In this document: piece by piece, positions 7,905-17,080 of the stretch | Position numbering within the stretch: the stretch's first letter is position 1 | Layout of the letters: each line of letters starts with the position of its first letter | Assembly (NCBI GenBank): GCA_946222885.1 | Contig: CAMIAK010000001.1 | Span: 62,001 to 126,000 of the forward strand | Source: an uncultured Nesterenkonia sp. | GTDB taxonomy: Bacteria > Actinomycetota > Actinomycetes > Actinomycetales > Micrococcaceae | Reading direction: 5' to 3' | Length of the DNA: 64,000 bases | Position numbers and translations under genes: made by a program | The notes under the pieces: model-generated | The model's database searches: none | What the model was told of the DNA's origin: nothing | The model's input: the letters and a program-made list of their open reading frames with translations, nothing else

Positions 7905-9725
7905 ATGCTGTCCCGCTCCAGAGGTTCCTCCCTGCCCGCCGTCGCGCTCGTCTCGGCCCTGCTGCTCACCGCCTGCGGAGGTGGGGTGCCGGAGGACGAC
8001 GCCGGCGGCTCACCTGAGGAGCCCACCGATGAGGAGGCCCAGCACCAGCAGGAGATCGAGGAGGCCGAAGCCGCCCGGGAGGCGGCGCTCGCCGGCCCTT
8101 CCGACGAGCATCGGGAGGAGGCCGCCGGACTGGTGGCTGAGCTGAGCCTTCAGGAGCAGGCCGGTCAGGTGCTGGTGGGCGAATACGCCACCGCCGATGC
8201 CTCCGGGATGGCCGACCTGGTCGAGGAGCTGCACCTGGCCGGGGCGATCGTCATGGGAGACAACGTGCCCCCCGCAGGGGAGAATTCAGGCGACGGCGGC
8301 GCGGACCTCTCCCAGCTGGAGTCCCAGCTCTCGCTGATCCAGGGCGCGGCCGAGGGGCGCGGCTATCCGGCGGTGATCTCCGTGGACCAGGAGGGCGGGC
8401 TGGTGACGCGGGTGGGCGAACCGCTGACCGAATGGCCGGCTCCCATGGCCTACGGCGCCGCCTATGAGAGCCTCGAGGACACCGGCCTGGCCTGGCAGGG
8501 TCACCGCTTCATGGGGGAGGAGCTGGGCGAGCTCGGCTTCACCGCCTCCTTCGCGCCGAACGGGGACGTGACCGTCGGTGCGGAGGACCCGACGATGGGC
8601 TCGCGTTCCTTCGGCTCGGACCCGGCGGTCGTCTCCGAGCTGGCGCTGACCGGGATCCGCGGCCTGGCCGAGGGTGGGCTGATGGGCTCGGTCAAGCACT
8701 TCCCGGGACACGGCTCGGTCACCGACGACTCCCACTACACGCTGCCGACCCAGGACGCCTCGCTGGAGGAGCTGCGCGAGCGCGACTGGGCGCCCTTCGC
8801 CGAGACCGTCGAAGCCGGCGTCCCGATGATCATGATGGGCCACATCGACGTCCCCGCCCTGGACGAGGGCGTGCCCTCCTCGCTGTCCTCCGCGGCCTAT
8901 GACGAGCTGCGTGGGATGGGCCATGACGGCGTCGTGGTCACCGACGCCCTGAACATGGGGGCCATCGCCGACGGCCACGGCCCGGACCAGGCGCCGGTGA
9001 TGGCGCTGGAGGCCGGCGCGGACCTGCTGCTGATGCCCGCCGACGTCCGCGGGGCGCATCAGGCGATCGTCGAGGCAGCCGAGACCGGGGAGCTGTCCGA
9101 GGAGCGGCTGGAGGAGGCCGCTGAGCGTGTGGTCGCCCTGCTGCTCTGGCAGCAGGACCTGGAGGCCGGAGAGCTCGACGCCGGCCCCGGCGTCGAGATG
9201 CCCGAGGTCCTCCGTGACCATTACCTGGGTCTCGGTGAGGACGGGCTCACCGATGACGCCGAATGGCTCGAGGACGGGGCCGTCGACGGTGATCCGGGCT
9301 CCGCCGACTGGATCGAGCACAACGCGGAGAACGTCGCCCACCAGCTGAGCTCCTCCGCCGTCACGCTGGTGGCCGGCGAATGCGAGGCGCCGCTGGCTGA
9401 GCGCGGCGTCCAGGTCACCGGCGGCACCGAGCAGGACCGTGCCCGCTTCGCCGCGGCCGCCGAGCGAGCGGGTGTGCAGATCAGCGAGGGCGGCGCCCAG
9501 GTGGTCCTGCTGGGAGGTTCCCAGCCCGCAGCAGGCGGTGATGTCGCTGTCGCGCTGGACCGTCCGGAGGCGTTGGACGGGACGACGGCGCAGACGCAGA
9601 TCGCCCTCTACGGCCGGACCGCGGAGTCCTTCGACGCGCTGGTGGCCGTGCTGCAGGGGACGGAGGCCCCGGGTGCGCTCCCGGTCCCCGTGGGTGACTA
9701 CGAGCCCGGGCACTCGGCCTGCTGA
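7905..9725 (+). CDS. glycoside hydrolase family 3 lipoprotein, beta-N-acetylhexosaminidase (NagZ-like)
   Basis: Predicted exported lipoprotein that removes N-acetylglucosamine from cell-wall sugars. A short signal peptide ends in the lipobox LLTAC (C24). The GH3 barrel shows ISVDQEGGLVTRV, KHFPGHGSVTDDSHYTLPT (the NagZ His/Asp acid-base loop) and VVTDALNMGAI with the nucleophile Asp. A C-terminal region of about 170 residues follows the barrel, giving 606 residues in total, larger than cytosolic NagZ. I start at ATG 7905, where the signal peptide begins; TATCCT 7892-7897 lies 7 bases upstream, compatible with a leaderless mRNA. Confidence 0.9.
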   Translation: MLSRSRGSSLPAVALVSALLLTACGGGVPEDDAGGSPEEPTDEEAQHQQEIEEAEAAREAALAGPSDEHREEAAGLVAELSLQEQAGQVLVGEYATADASGMADLVEELHLAGAIVMGDNVPPAGENSGDGGADLSQLESQLSLIQGAAEGRGYPAVISVDQEGGLVTRVGEPLTEWPAPMAYGAAYESLEDTGLAWQGHRFMGEELGELGFTASFAPNGDVTVGAEDPTMGSRSFGSDPAVVSELALTGIRGLAEGGLMGSVKHFPGHGSVTDDSHYTLPTQDASLEELRERDWAPFAETVEAGVPMIMMGHIDVPALDEGVPSSLSSAAYDELRGMGHDGVVVTDALNMGAIADGHGPDQAPVMALEAGADLLLMPADVRGAHQAIVEAAETGELSEERLEEAAERVVALLLWQQDLEAGELDAGPGVEMPEVLRDHYLGLGEDGLTDDAEWLEDGAVDGDPGSADWIEHNAENVAHQLSSSAVTLVAGECEAPLAERGVQVTGGTEQDRARFAAAAERAGVQISEGGAQVVLLGGSQPAAGGDVAVALDRPEALDGTTAQTQIALYGRTAESFDALVAVLQGTEAPGALPVPVGDYEPGHSAC

Positions 9726-9729
9726 TGAG

Positions 9730-9790
9730 TGAGGACGCCGATCAGGTCCTGCTGACCCAGAGCTGAGGGGGCCGGCCCGATCAGTCCTCC
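9730..9790. terminator. imperfect inverted repeat between convergent genes
   Basis: GAGGAC...GATC at 9730-9743 pairs with GATC.GTCCTC near 9778-9790, with bulges and a G/C-rich centre. It sits exactly between the convergent nagZ-like and THUMP-methyltransferase genes, so a two-way terminator is plausible. No T-run follows. Confidence 0.4.
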
Positions 9791-9796
9791 GCGCTG

Positions 9797-11119
9797 TCAG
9801 AGCGGCTGCACGACCGCGGCCACCCGCTCCTCACCGGTGCGCACCAGCACCAGGGTGCGGTGGACCTTCGGGGCACCCTTGGCAGGCTTCTTCCTCCCGC
9901 CCAGGACCTGCTGACGCAGCTGCTCCGGGACGACGTCGACCCCGCGCTTCTTGATCTCCAGGCTGGTCACCCCCTCGTCCTGGGCCCAGTGCTTCAGCGT
10001 CTTCGTGCTGAACTCCATCACCTGCTCCACGCGGTAGCCGCGGGCCAGCGGCGCGAGTTCGCCGTCGTACTCCTGCGGCGCCGTGAAATAGGCGATGTGC
10101 TCGTCCAGCAGCTCCCCGCCGAAGACCTCGGCAAGGTCCTGCACCAGCCCGGCGCGGATGACGGCGCCGTCGGGCTCATAGAGAATCTCTCCGGCTTCCG
10201 GGCGGCGGGAGGCATCACCCGGGAGCGAAGCCTCTTCCGGCCCTTCGTCAGCCCTGCGGTGAGAGGTCAGCTCCACCGCACGACGCCGGCCCTCCTCGCT
10301 CCGCAGCACCGTGGCCGCCCGGGGGAGCACCTTGTCCCCGGCCCTGCGGGCCAGCGCGTTGAACCAGAGCACGACCTCCACGACGTCCCCGTCGTCGCTG
10401 ACCCATTCGGCCTCGCACCCCTCCGGGATCAGCTCATGGGGCAGGCCCGGGCCGAGCTTCACCCCCAGCGGGACGCCGGCGGCGGCCAGCTCGGTGACGA
10501 AGCTCAGCGGTGGGGAGAAGGCCTCCGGATCCCAGACCCGGGAGGCTGAGCCGCTTCCGGAGTGGCCGCGGCCGGCGTCGCGCCGGGCAGGGTCCAGCCA
10601 GAGTCCCCAGCCTTCGGGCAGGGGTCCGTGCCGCACCATGAACTCCTCGGCGGTGGTGTGCAGGACGTCGGCCTCCGGGAAGGCCAGCAGGTTCATCGTG
10701 GCGGCTGCTGCGGTGGTCTCGTCGGCCTCCACGGCGACCACCTTCAGCCCCAGCGAGGCCAGGGCCATGGCGTCCCCGCCGAGTCCGCAGCCGAGGTCGG
10801 CGGCATGGGTGAGACCGGCTTCGCGGAAGCGCTGGGCATGCCGGGCCGCCACATGCAGCCGGGTGGCCTGCTGGAGCCCGTCCCGGGTGAGGAGCATCTT
10901 CTGGGCGAAGTCTCCGAACTTGGGCCGGGCCTCGGCGCGCAGCGAGGCCTGGGTCAGTGCCGCGGCCACCAGCTCGGGGGAGTGACCCTCCTTCCGCAGC
11001 CGCTGGTTCAGCGCGAAGGATCCCGCCTCGGTGTAGGGCGGCAGAGAGTTGAGCAGCTCCCAGCCTTCAGGGGTCAGCAGCGGCTGCAGCGGGGAGGGTG
11101 TGCGGTCGGCGTCGTTCAC
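9797..11119 (-). CDS. class I SAM-dependent methyltransferase with THUMP-like C-terminal domain
   Basis: A 440-residue protein with the SAM-binding motif ADLGCGLGGDAMAL at about 107-120, the acidic post-strand VVAVEAD and a WLDPARRD motif near 175, followed by a THUMP-like C-terminal part. This architecture is a conserved actinobacterial family of presumed RNA methyltransferases; the target is not known to me. A polar stretch of about 25 residues (SHRRADEGPEEASL and on) interrupts the C-terminal half. GTG 11119 is preceded by TAGCGT 6 bases upstream on this strand, fitting a leaderless start. It converges on the nagZ-like gene. Confidence 0.84.
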   Translation of the reverse strand: MNDADRTPSPLQPLLTPEGWELLNSLPPYTEAGSFALNQRLRKEGHSPELVAAALTQASLRAEARPKFGDFAQKMLLTRDGLQQATRLHVAARHAQRFREAGLTHAADLGCGLGGDAMALASLGLKVVAVEADETTAAAATMNLLAFPEADVLHTTAEEFMVRHGPLPEGWGLWLDPARRDAGRGHSGSGSASRVWDPEAFSPPLSFVTELAAAGVPLGVKLGPGLPHELIPEGCEAEWVSDDGDVVEVVLWFNALARRAGDKVLPRAATVLRSEEGRRRAVELTSHRRADEGPEEASLPGDASRRPEAGEILYEPDGAVIRAGLVQDLAEVFGGELLDEHIAYFTAPQEYDGELAPLARGYRVEQVMEFSTKTLKHWAQDEGVTSLEIKKRGVDVVPEQLRQQVLGGRKKPAKGAPKVHRTLVLVRTGEERVAAVVQPL

Positions 11120-11235
11120 CCCTCCACGCTACAGCGCCTGTTCTGCGGGCGGAGCCCGCCGGGAGTTCACACTGTGAGACCGAGCAGGACACAAAGTTGC
11201 GGGGCGTTGAGTTAACTCTGTAGGTTCTTTTCTGC

Positions 11236-11254
11236 TTAGGACAGGCTAAGTAGC
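11236..11254. promoter_or_regulatory. DtxR/IdeR-like iron box upstream of siderophore-binding protein gene
   Basis: TTAGGACAGGCTAAGTAGC agrees at about 11 of 19 positions with the DtxR consensus TTAGGTTAGCCTAACCTAA and contains the inverted core CTTAG/CTAAG. It lies about 65 bases before the substrate-binding protein gene of an iron importer, where an iron repressor would be expected. Confidence 0.62.
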
Positions 11255-11282
11255 AGATCGGATCATTAGTGAAGACCGATCT
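11255..11282 (+). other. leader hairpin of the siderophore operon
   Basis: AGATCGG at 11255-11261 and CCGATCT at 11276-11282 are perfectly complementary and lie in the probable 5' leader between the iron box and the RBS GAGGAAGG of the gene at 11318. Role unknown. Confidence 0.45.
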
Positions 11283-11317
11283 TCGCTCAGCATCACACCC
11301 CTTGAGGAAGGCCTACC

Positions 11318-12364
11318 ATGCCCGCAGCAACATCTGAACTTCTCGAAAACCGCCGCGGCCGTGCCGCCGGCGCACTCTCCGTGGCGGCCATCGCGACCCT
11401 GGTCCTCTCCGCCTGCGGCGACGGCGCCGACAACGGCGAGGACGAGGGCGGCGCCGGCACCGGTGACGGCGTCGGCACCGTGGAGATCACCGACGACCAC
11501 GGCACCCACGAGATCGACCTCGACGAGGTCGAGTCCGTCGGCGCCTTCGACAACCGCACCTTCCGCCTCCTGGAGGACCTGGGGGTGGAGCTCGACGTGG
11601 CCGCCCGCAGCCTCATGCAGCCCCACGTGCACGAGACCTACGCCGAGGACGAGGACATCCTCGACACCGGCAATCACCAGGAGCCGGACTTCGAGGTCTT
11701 CGCCGCCGCAGAGCCCGATCTGGTCATCACCGGCCAGCGCTATTCCCAGTACTACGACGAGATGGCAGACCTCATGCCCGAGGGCGGGACCATCCTGGAG
11801 TGGAACGAGGCCACCTCCGACCCCGAGACCTTCTTCGAGGGTCTGCGTGAGCAGGCGGAGAACATCGGCACCATCTTCGGCGCCGAGGAGGAGGCCGAGG
11901 AGCTCATCGCAGACCTCGACGAGGCCATCGAGCGGGTGGAGGCCGCCTACAACGGCGAGGACTCCGTCATGGGCGTGCTGACCTCCGGCGGGGACATCAA
12001 CTACGCAGGTCCCAATGAGGGTCGCGGCGTCGCCCCGATCTTCCAGGAGTTCGATCTGGTCCCCGCCCTGGAGGTGGACGGCGAGTCCAGCGACCATGAG
12101 GGCGACGACATCTCCGTGGAGACCATCGCGGACTCCGACCCCGAGTGGATCATCGTCCTGGACCGCGACGGCATGACCCCTGACGACCCGGAGTACACCG
12201 AGGCCGACGAGCTCATCGCCGACTCTCCGGCCCTGCAGTCCACGACTGCGATCGAGAACGACCAGATCGTCTACATGCCGCAGAACATGTACATCACCGA
12301 GGACATCCAGGCCTACACCGAGTTCCTCAACGACTTCGCCGACGCCCTCGAGGGCGCCGAGTGA
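11318..12364 (+). CDS. siderophore ABC transporter substrate-binding lipoprotein (YclQ/CeuA-like)
   Basis: Periplasmic-type binding protein anchored by a lipid; the signal peptide ends LVLSAC with the lipid-accepting cysteine at residue 33. The mature protein has the Fe-siderophore fold, with VGAFDNRTFRLLEDLGV, AAEPDLVITGQRYSQYYDEM and the C-terminal NDQIVYMPQNMYI resembling Bacillus YclQ (petrobactin) and CeuA. It is 348 residues and very acidic, as often seen in halotolerant species. The ATG at 11318 is preceded by GAGGAAGG. It is followed by a strong hairpin, then by two permeases and an ATPase, so the importer is complete. Confidence 0.93.
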   Translation: MPAATSELLENRRGRAAGALSVAAIATLVLSACGDGADNGEDEGGAGTGDGVGTVEITDDHGTHEIDLDEVESVGAFDNRTFRLLEDLGVELDVAARSLMQPHVHETYAEDEDILDTGNHQEPDFEVFAAAEPDLVITGQRYSQYYDEMADLMPEGGTILEWNEATSDPETFFEGLREQAENIGTIFGAEEEAEELIADLDEAIERVEAAYNGEDSVMGVLTSGGDINYAGPNEGRGVAPIFQEFDLVPALEVDGESSDHEGDDISVETIADSDPEWIIVLDRDGMTPDDPEYTEADELIADSPALQSTTAIENDQIVYMPQNMYITEDIQAYTEFLNDFADALEGAE

Positions 12365-12398
12365 TGACGCTCCAGCGCGCCTGAGGTGCCCTGACCAC

Positions 12399-12432
12399 GG
12401 TGCCCCGTCCCCGCCGCCTCGGGGCGGGGCAC
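12399..12432 (+). terminator. GC-rich hairpin after the substrate-binding protein gene
   Basis: GGTGCCCCG at 12399-12407 pairs with CGGGGCACC at 12424-12432, with a mostly paired interior. There is no T-run. It may limit read-through so that the binding protein is made in excess over the permeases, which have their own iron box downstream. Confidence 0.6.
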
Positions 12433-12477
12433 CGGCATGGGGGCATCACAGCATTCGACCCGCGTCACCGAATGCAA

Positions 12478-12496
12478 TTAGCATTGCCTCACTGAG
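12478..12496. promoter_or_regulatory. DtxR/IdeR-like iron box upstream of the permease genes
   Basis: TTAGCATTGCCTCACTGAG shares about 11-12 positions with TTAGGTTAGCCTAACCTAA. It is 43 bases before the first permease start and after the hairpin at 12399-12432, suggesting a second iron-controlled promoter for the permease-ATPase part of the operon. Weaker than the first box. Confidence 0.5.
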
Positions 12497-12538
12497 TTTC
12501 GATCACTCGTACGTTCCCCATCGACTCCGGAAGCCCCT

Positions 12539-13582
12539 ATGACCACCACCCTGCGGCAGGACGTCTCGCAGACCAGCCGGGACATCCTCGTGGAGGACGC
12601 GCGGACGCGCCGGCACCGCCGGCTCTGGACGCCGGCCTTCCTGCTGGCGATCCTCATCACCCTGGGTCTGGTGGTCACCTCTCTGCTGGTCGGCCAGTTC
12701 GACGTCTTCGGCGGCGAGGACTGGGAGAACCTCTGGATGTTCAGCATCACCCGCATCCCGCGCACCGCCGCGCTGATCCTGGCCGGCGCTGCGATGGCGA
12801 TGTGCGGAGTGATCATGCAGCTGCTCACGCAGAACCGCTTCGTCGAACCCTCCACCATGGGCACCACCGAATGGGCGGGCCTGGGCCTGATCCTGATGAT
12901 GTGGGCCTTCCCCTCGGCCACTCTCTTCGAGCGGATGCTCGGAGCGGTGGCGATGTCGTTCATCGGCACCATGATCTTCTTCGCCTTCCTGCGCCGGGTC
13001 TCCCTGAAGTCCAGCCTCATCGTGCCGATCATCGGCATCATGCTGGGCGCCGTGGTGAGCTCCTTCAGCACCTACCTGGCGCTGGTCACCGACCGGCTCC
13101 AGACTTTGACCATCTGGTTCCAGGGCTCCTTCACCGGGGTGATCCAAGGCCGGTATGAGCTGCTCTGGATCGTGCTCGGGGTGACCCTGCTGGTGTTCAT
13201 CGTGGCCGACCAGTTCACCGTGGCCGGGCTGGGCCGGGATATGGCCACCAACGTGGGGCTGAACTACGCGCTCGTCCTGTTCATGGGGACCGCGATGGTC
13301 GCCGTGGCCACCGGGGTCACCGCCACCGTCGTCGGCGCGCTGCCGTTCCTGGGGCTGGTGGTCCCCAACATCGTGGCGCTCTTCCGCGGCGATGACCTGC
13401 GCACCAACCTGCCCTGGGTGGTGCTGGTGGGCATCTGCACCGTCACTGTCTGTGACCTGATCGGCCGCCTGATCATCGCTCCCTTCGAGATCCCGGTCGG
13501 CATGGTGCTGGGCCTGGTGGGCGGAGTGGTCTTCCTGGGCCTGCTGCTGCGCCAGCGCAAGAGGGGAGGGCTGGTCCAGTGA
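12539..13582 (+). CDS. iron-siderophore ABC transporter permease (FecCD family, YclN-like)
   Basis: 347-residue integral membrane permease of the BtuC/FecCD family. It has about nine to ten hydrophobic segments, the RIPRTAALILAGAAMAMCGVIMQ entry helix pair typical of the family, and the coupling region GALPFLGLVVPNIVALFRGDD that contacts the ATPase. The N-terminal 30 residues are hydrophilic. The gene starts at ATG 12539 directly after a weak purine-rich stretch and is 46 bases upstream of the second permease. Confidence 0.92.
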   Translation: MTTTLRQDVSQTSRDILVEDARTRRHRRLWTPAFLLAILITLGLVVTSLLVGQFDVFGGEDWENLWMFSITRIPRTAALILAGAAMAMCGVIMQLLTQNRFVEPSTMGTTEWAGLGLILMMWAFPSATLFERMLGAVAMSFIGTMIFFAFLRRVSLKSSLIVPIIGIMLGAVVSSFSTYLALVTDRLQTLTIWFQGSFTGVIQGRYELLWIVLGVTLLVFIVADQFTVAGLGRDMATNVGLNYALVLFMGTAMVAVATGVTATVVGALPFLGLVVPNIVALFRGDDLRTNLPWVVLVGICTVTVCDLIGRLIIAPFEIPVGMVLGLVGGVVFLGLLLRQRKRGGLVQ

Positions 13583-13628
13583 GCGAGCAGGGGGCCCGAC
13601 GCAGCCGCCGGGATGCGGCGGGAAGTGA

Positions 13629-14705
13629 GTGAACGTGTTCAAGACTGCTGAGAAGAGGCAGCGCCGGCACGACGTCGCCGACGCCGGCCTGGCGCACGAC
13701 GTCTCTCGCCGCTCGGGCCCGATCACCGACCCGAAGCACATGCGTCGCTACATCCTCATCATGGGGGTGCTGATCGTCTTGGCCCTGGGCATCACCTTCG
13801 GGATCATGACGTGGAACAACCCGGCCGAGGCGGGATCTCGTCCCTGGTGGCTGATCGTGGAGATGCGGCGGGACTCCCTGATCACCATCGCCGTGGTGGC
13901 GCTCTGCCATTCGGTGTCCACCGTGGCGTTCCAGACCGCCGTGAACAACAGGATCCTCACCCCCGGGATCATGGGCTTCGGCTCTCTCTACACAGTCATC
14001 CAGACGACGGCCGTGTTCCTGCTCGGGGTGGGCGGGGCGAGTGCGCTGGTCGGCGTCGGGCCGTTCCTGCTGCAGATGGCGGCGATGGTGGTCCTGGCGA
14101 CGATCCTCTACACCTGGCTGCTGGGCGGGAAGTTCTCCAACATCCACATCATGCTGCTGGTCGGCGTGGTGATCGGCGGGGTGCTCGGCTCCTTCTCCAA
14201 CTTCATGCAGCGCATGCTGACCCCCTCCGAGTTCGACGTGCTGCAGGCCAGGCTCTTCGGCAACATCTCCAACGCCCGGGCCGACTACCTGCCGTACGCG
14301 ATCCCGATCGTGCTCGCCGTCGTGGCCCTGCTGTGGGTGCGTGCCAACACGCTCAACGTGATCGCGCTGGGGAAGACCGCGGCGCTGAACCTGGGGATCA
14401 GCTACCGGCGGGAGCTGATCATCATCATGGCGCTGGTCTCCCTGCTGGTGGCCACCGCGACGGCGCTGACCGGTCCCATGATGTTCCTCGGATTCCTCGC
14501 CGCGATCCTGGCCTACCAGTTCGGGGACACCTACTCCCACCGGATGCTGTTCCCGCTGGCAGGGCTGTTCGCCTACGTGATCCTGGCCGGGAGCTATTTC
14601 GTCCTGCGTCACATCTGGGACGCCGGGGGAGCCGTGACCATCATCGTCGAGCTCATCGGCGGCCTGGTCTTCCTGATCGTTCTGCTCAGAAAGGGGCGCC
14701 TGTGA
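13629..14705 (+). CDS. iron-siderophore ABC transporter permease (FecCD family, YclO-like)
   Basis: 358-residue second permease forming a heterodimer with the preceding product. After a 35-residue basic N-terminus come TM segments, with SVSTVAFQTAVNNRILTPGIMGFGSLY and TGPMMFLGFLAAILAYQFGD as family signatures. GTG 13629 is the assigned start; GTG 13635 is possible. Its stop overlaps the GTG of the ATPase gene (GTGA), so the two are translationally coupled. Confidence 0.92.
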   Translation: MNVFKTAEKRQRRHDVADAGLAHDVSRRSGPITDPKHMRRYILIMGVLIVLALGITFGIMTWNNPAEAGSRPWWLIVEMRRDSLITIAVVALCHSVSTVAFQTAVNNRILTPGIMGFGSLYTVIQTTAVFLLGVGGASALVGVGPFLLQMAAMVVLATILYTWLLGGKFSNIHIMLLVGVVIGGVLGSFSNFMQRMLTPSEFDVLQARLFGNISNARADYLPYAIPIVLAVVALLWVRANTLNVIALGKTAALNLGISYRRELIIIMALVSLLVATATALTGPMMFLGFLAAILAYQFGDTYSHRMLFPLAGLFAYVILAGSYFVLRHIWDAGGAVTIIVELIGGLVFLIVLLRKGRL

Positions 14706-15460
14706 GCATCACCCTGACCGACGTCGCCAAGGACTACAGCGACTCCGTGAAGATCGGCCCGGTCACCACGGAGATCGAGCAGGGCGGGGTGACCGCGCTG
14801 GTGGGGCCCAACGGTGCCGGCAAGTCGACCATCCTCACCATGGTCGGCCGGCTGCTGGACATCGACCAGGGGGAGATCTCCGTGGCCGGCCACGACGTCG
14901 TGAACACGCCGTCGAAGACGATCGCCAAGATCCTCTCGGTGCTGCGCCAGGAGAACCACTTCGTCACCCGGCTGACCGTCCGCCAGCTGGTGGGCTTCGG
15001 GCGCTTCCCACATTCACGGGGACGGCTGACCATCGGGGATGAGCGGTACATCTCCGAGGCCATCGACTTCCTGGACCTCACCGACCTGGAGAACCGCTAC
15101 CTGGACCAGCTCTCCGGCGGACAGCGGCAGCGGGCCTACGTGGCGATGGTGCTGGCCCAGAACACCGACTATGTGCTGTTGGACGAGCCGCTGAACAACC
15201 TGGACATGCAGCATGCGGTGGCGATGATGAAGCAGCTGCGCCGGGCCGCCGACGAGCTCGGGCGCACCATCGTCATCGTCCTGCATGACATCAACTTCGC
15301 CGCCCACTACTCGGACAAGATCCTGGCGATGAAGAACGGGCAGATCGTCAAGCACGGCACCCCTGCCGAGATCATGCGAGACGAGGTGCTCTCCGAGATT
15401 TTCAACACCGCGGTCCAGGTCATCGAGGGCCCGAACGGCCCGCTCGCGGTCTACTACTGA
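14702..15460 (+). CDS. iron-siderophore ABC transporter ATP-binding protein (YclP-like)
   Basis: Energises the FecCD-type importer. Walker A GPNGAGKS is at residues 35-42, the Q-loop at about 83 (LRQEN), the signature LSGGQ at 137-141, Walker B VLLDEP at 158-163 and the H-loop in VLHDINFA. GTG 14702 overlaps the permease stop. Length 252 is normal. Last gene of the importer. Confidence 0.95.
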   Translation: MSITLTDVAKDYSDSVKIGPVTTEIEQGGVTALVGPNGAGKSTILTMVGRLLDIDQGEISVAGHDVVNTPSKTIAKILSVLRQENHFVTRLTVRQLVGFGRFPHSRGRLTIGDERYISEAIDFLDLTDLENRYLDQLSGGQRQRAYVAMVLAQNTDYVLLDEPLNNLDMQHAVAMMKQLRRAADELGRTIVIVLHDINFAAHYSDKILAMKNGQIVKHGTPAEIMRDEVLSEIFNTAVQVIEGPNGPLAVYY

Positions 15461-15469
15461 GCTGAGCTC

Positions 15470-15500
15470 CGCCCAATCGTCTCACTGTGCGAGACGGGCG
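15470..15500 (+). terminator. hairpin after the siderophore importer operon
   Basis: CGCCC-aat-CGTCTC pairs with GAGACGGGCG just after the ATPase stop. A small bulge is present and there is no clear T-run. Confidence 0.45.
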
Positions 15501-15609
15501 CAATCATCCTGCTGGATTCCTGGTTCTCAGGCTTACGATCTTTGGGTCCGCGCGCCTGAGGGCGCGCAAATCGTCCAGAATCTTTCCTTCTTGGAGAACT
15601 GAGAAACCC

Positions 15610-17067
15610 ATGTCAACGACTGTCGACCCGGCGGCTGAGCCGGACCCGAGCAGCAACCCCAATGCGGGCGATCAGATCGCCGACGAGAATCTGAGGACTC
15701 CGCGGCGCCGCATCATCGCCGCCTCGCTCATCGGCACCACGATCGAGTTCTACGACTTCTACATCTTCGCCACCGCGGCGGCCTCCATCTTCCCGCTGCT
15801 GTTCTTCTACGGTGACGACGACGATCTGGGCCGTTCCCTGCTGCTGGCCATGACCACCTTCGGCGTGGCCTTCGTCGCCAGGCCCCTGGGTGCTGTCATC
15901 TTCGGCCACTACGGGGACAAGATCGGCCGCAAGGTCACCCTGGTGGGTGCGCTGCTGGTGATGGGCATCGCCACCGTCCTGATCGGCTTCCTGCCCACGG
16001 TCCACCAGATCGGCCTGTGGGCCCCGGCCATGCTGACCATCCTGCGCTTCTGCCAGGGGCTCGGCCTGGGCGGCGAATGGTCCGGCGCGGCGCTGCTGGC
16101 CTCCGAGACCGCCCGCCCGGGCAAGCGTGCCCAGGCGGCCATGTGGCCCCAGCTGGGCGCTCCCTTCGGCTTCATCCTGGCCAACGGACTCTTCCTGCTG
16201 CTGGCCGTGCTCTTCAGCTTCAACCTGGCGGACGTCTCCGAGATGCCCGTCGGCGAAGCCCTCGAGCATCCGTTCCTGGTGTGGGGCTGGCGCATCCCGT
16301 TCATCGCCTCCATCATCATGATCCTGGTGGGGCTCTACGTGCGTCTGCGCATCGAGGAGACCCCCGTCTTCGCGAAGGCGCTCGCGAACAAGGAGAAGGT
16401 CAAGGCGCCCATCGGCGAGGTCTTCCGGAAGAACTGGTGGGAGATCATCCTCGGCACCTTCATCATGCTGGCCACCTACGGCCTCTTCTACATCATGACC
16501 ACCTGGATCGCGACCTACGTGGTCCAGCCGGAGGCCGTCGGCTCGCTGAACTACGACTATCAGACGTTCCTGCTGCTGCAGGTCATCTCGATCGTCTTCT
16601 TCGCGCTCTTCATCCCGGTCGCGGGGCGCCTGGCAGACCGCTTCGGCCGCCGCAGGATGCTGATGGCCACCACCGGCGGCATCATCCTGTTCGGGGTGAG
16701 CTTCGGCTGGTTCATCGGTGCTGAGCAGCTGGGCACCGGTGAGGACCTCAACGTGTGGCAGCTCTTCGCGTTCCTCTGCGTGGGCATGGCGCTCATGGGC
16801 CTGACCTTCGGGCCGATGTCCGCCTACCTGCCTGAGCTGTTCCCGACCAACACCCGGTACACCGGCTCCGGGGTGGCCTATAACCTCTCCTCCATCCTGG
16901 GAGCGGCCCTGACTCCGTTCGCGGCCACCTGGCTGGTGCAGAACTTCGGCGTCCACGCCGTCGGCTTCTACCTGGTGTTCCTCTCCAGCCTGACCATGAT
17001 CAGTCTGATCCTCTCGCCGGAGACCGTTCAGAAGTCCCTCTACACGGAGGAGAAGACCGAGGCCTGA
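15610..17067 (+). CDS. MHS-family MFS transporter (proline/betaine or dicarboxylate type)
   Basis: 485-residue metabolite:H+ symporter. Twelve TM segments are visible; the family motifs are IGTTIEFYDFYIFATAAA in TM1, RPLGAVIFGHYGDKIGRK (loop 2-3 motif), GLGLGGEWSGAALLASE and ADRFGRRRML. The substrate cannot be told from sequence: MHS members carry betaine/proline, shikimate, citrate or aromatic acids. I chose ATG 15610, which has GGAG about 15 bases upstream and begins an ordinary hydrophilic N-terminus. A short GC hairpin (about 15551-15569) lies in the leader. A strong terminator follows. Confidence 0.92.
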   Translation: MSTTVDPAAEPDPSSNPNAGDQIADENLRTPRRRIIAASLIGTTIEFYDFYIFATAAASIFPLLFFYGDDDDLGRSLLLAMTTFGVAFVARPLGAVIFGHYGDKIGRKVTLVGALLVMGIATVLIGFLPTVHQIGLWAPAMLTILRFCQGLGLGGEWSGAALLASETARPGKRAQAAMWPQLGAPFGFILANGLFLLLAVLFSFNLADVSEMPVGEALEHPFLVWGWRIPFIASIIMILVGLYVRLRIEETPVFAKALANKEKVKAPIGEVFRKNWWEIILGTFIMLATYGLFYIMTTWIATYVVQPEAVGSLNYDYQTFLLLQVISIVFFALFIPVAGRLADRFGRRRMLMATTGGIILFGVSFGWFIGAEQLGTGEDLNVWQLFAFLCVGMALMGLTFGPMSAYLPELFPTNTRYTGSGVAYNLSSILGAALTPFAATWLVQNFGVHAVGFYLVFLSSLTMISLILSPETVQKSLYTEEKTEA

Positions 17068-17080
17068 CCGGCCGGTCCTG

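Noticed and set aside
6499..8145. Open plus-strand frame opposite the GCS2 ligase
   Set aside because: Overlaps the end of tsaD and the whole of a conserved minus-strand enzyme; no homology features.
10193..10232. Hairpin GGCTTCCGGG...CCCGGGAGCGAAGCC in the THUMP-methyltransferase gene as a further palindromic element
   Set aside because: Pairing is short and interrupted, with none of the size or end features of the element family; likely chance in GC-rich DNA, although the protein is extended there.
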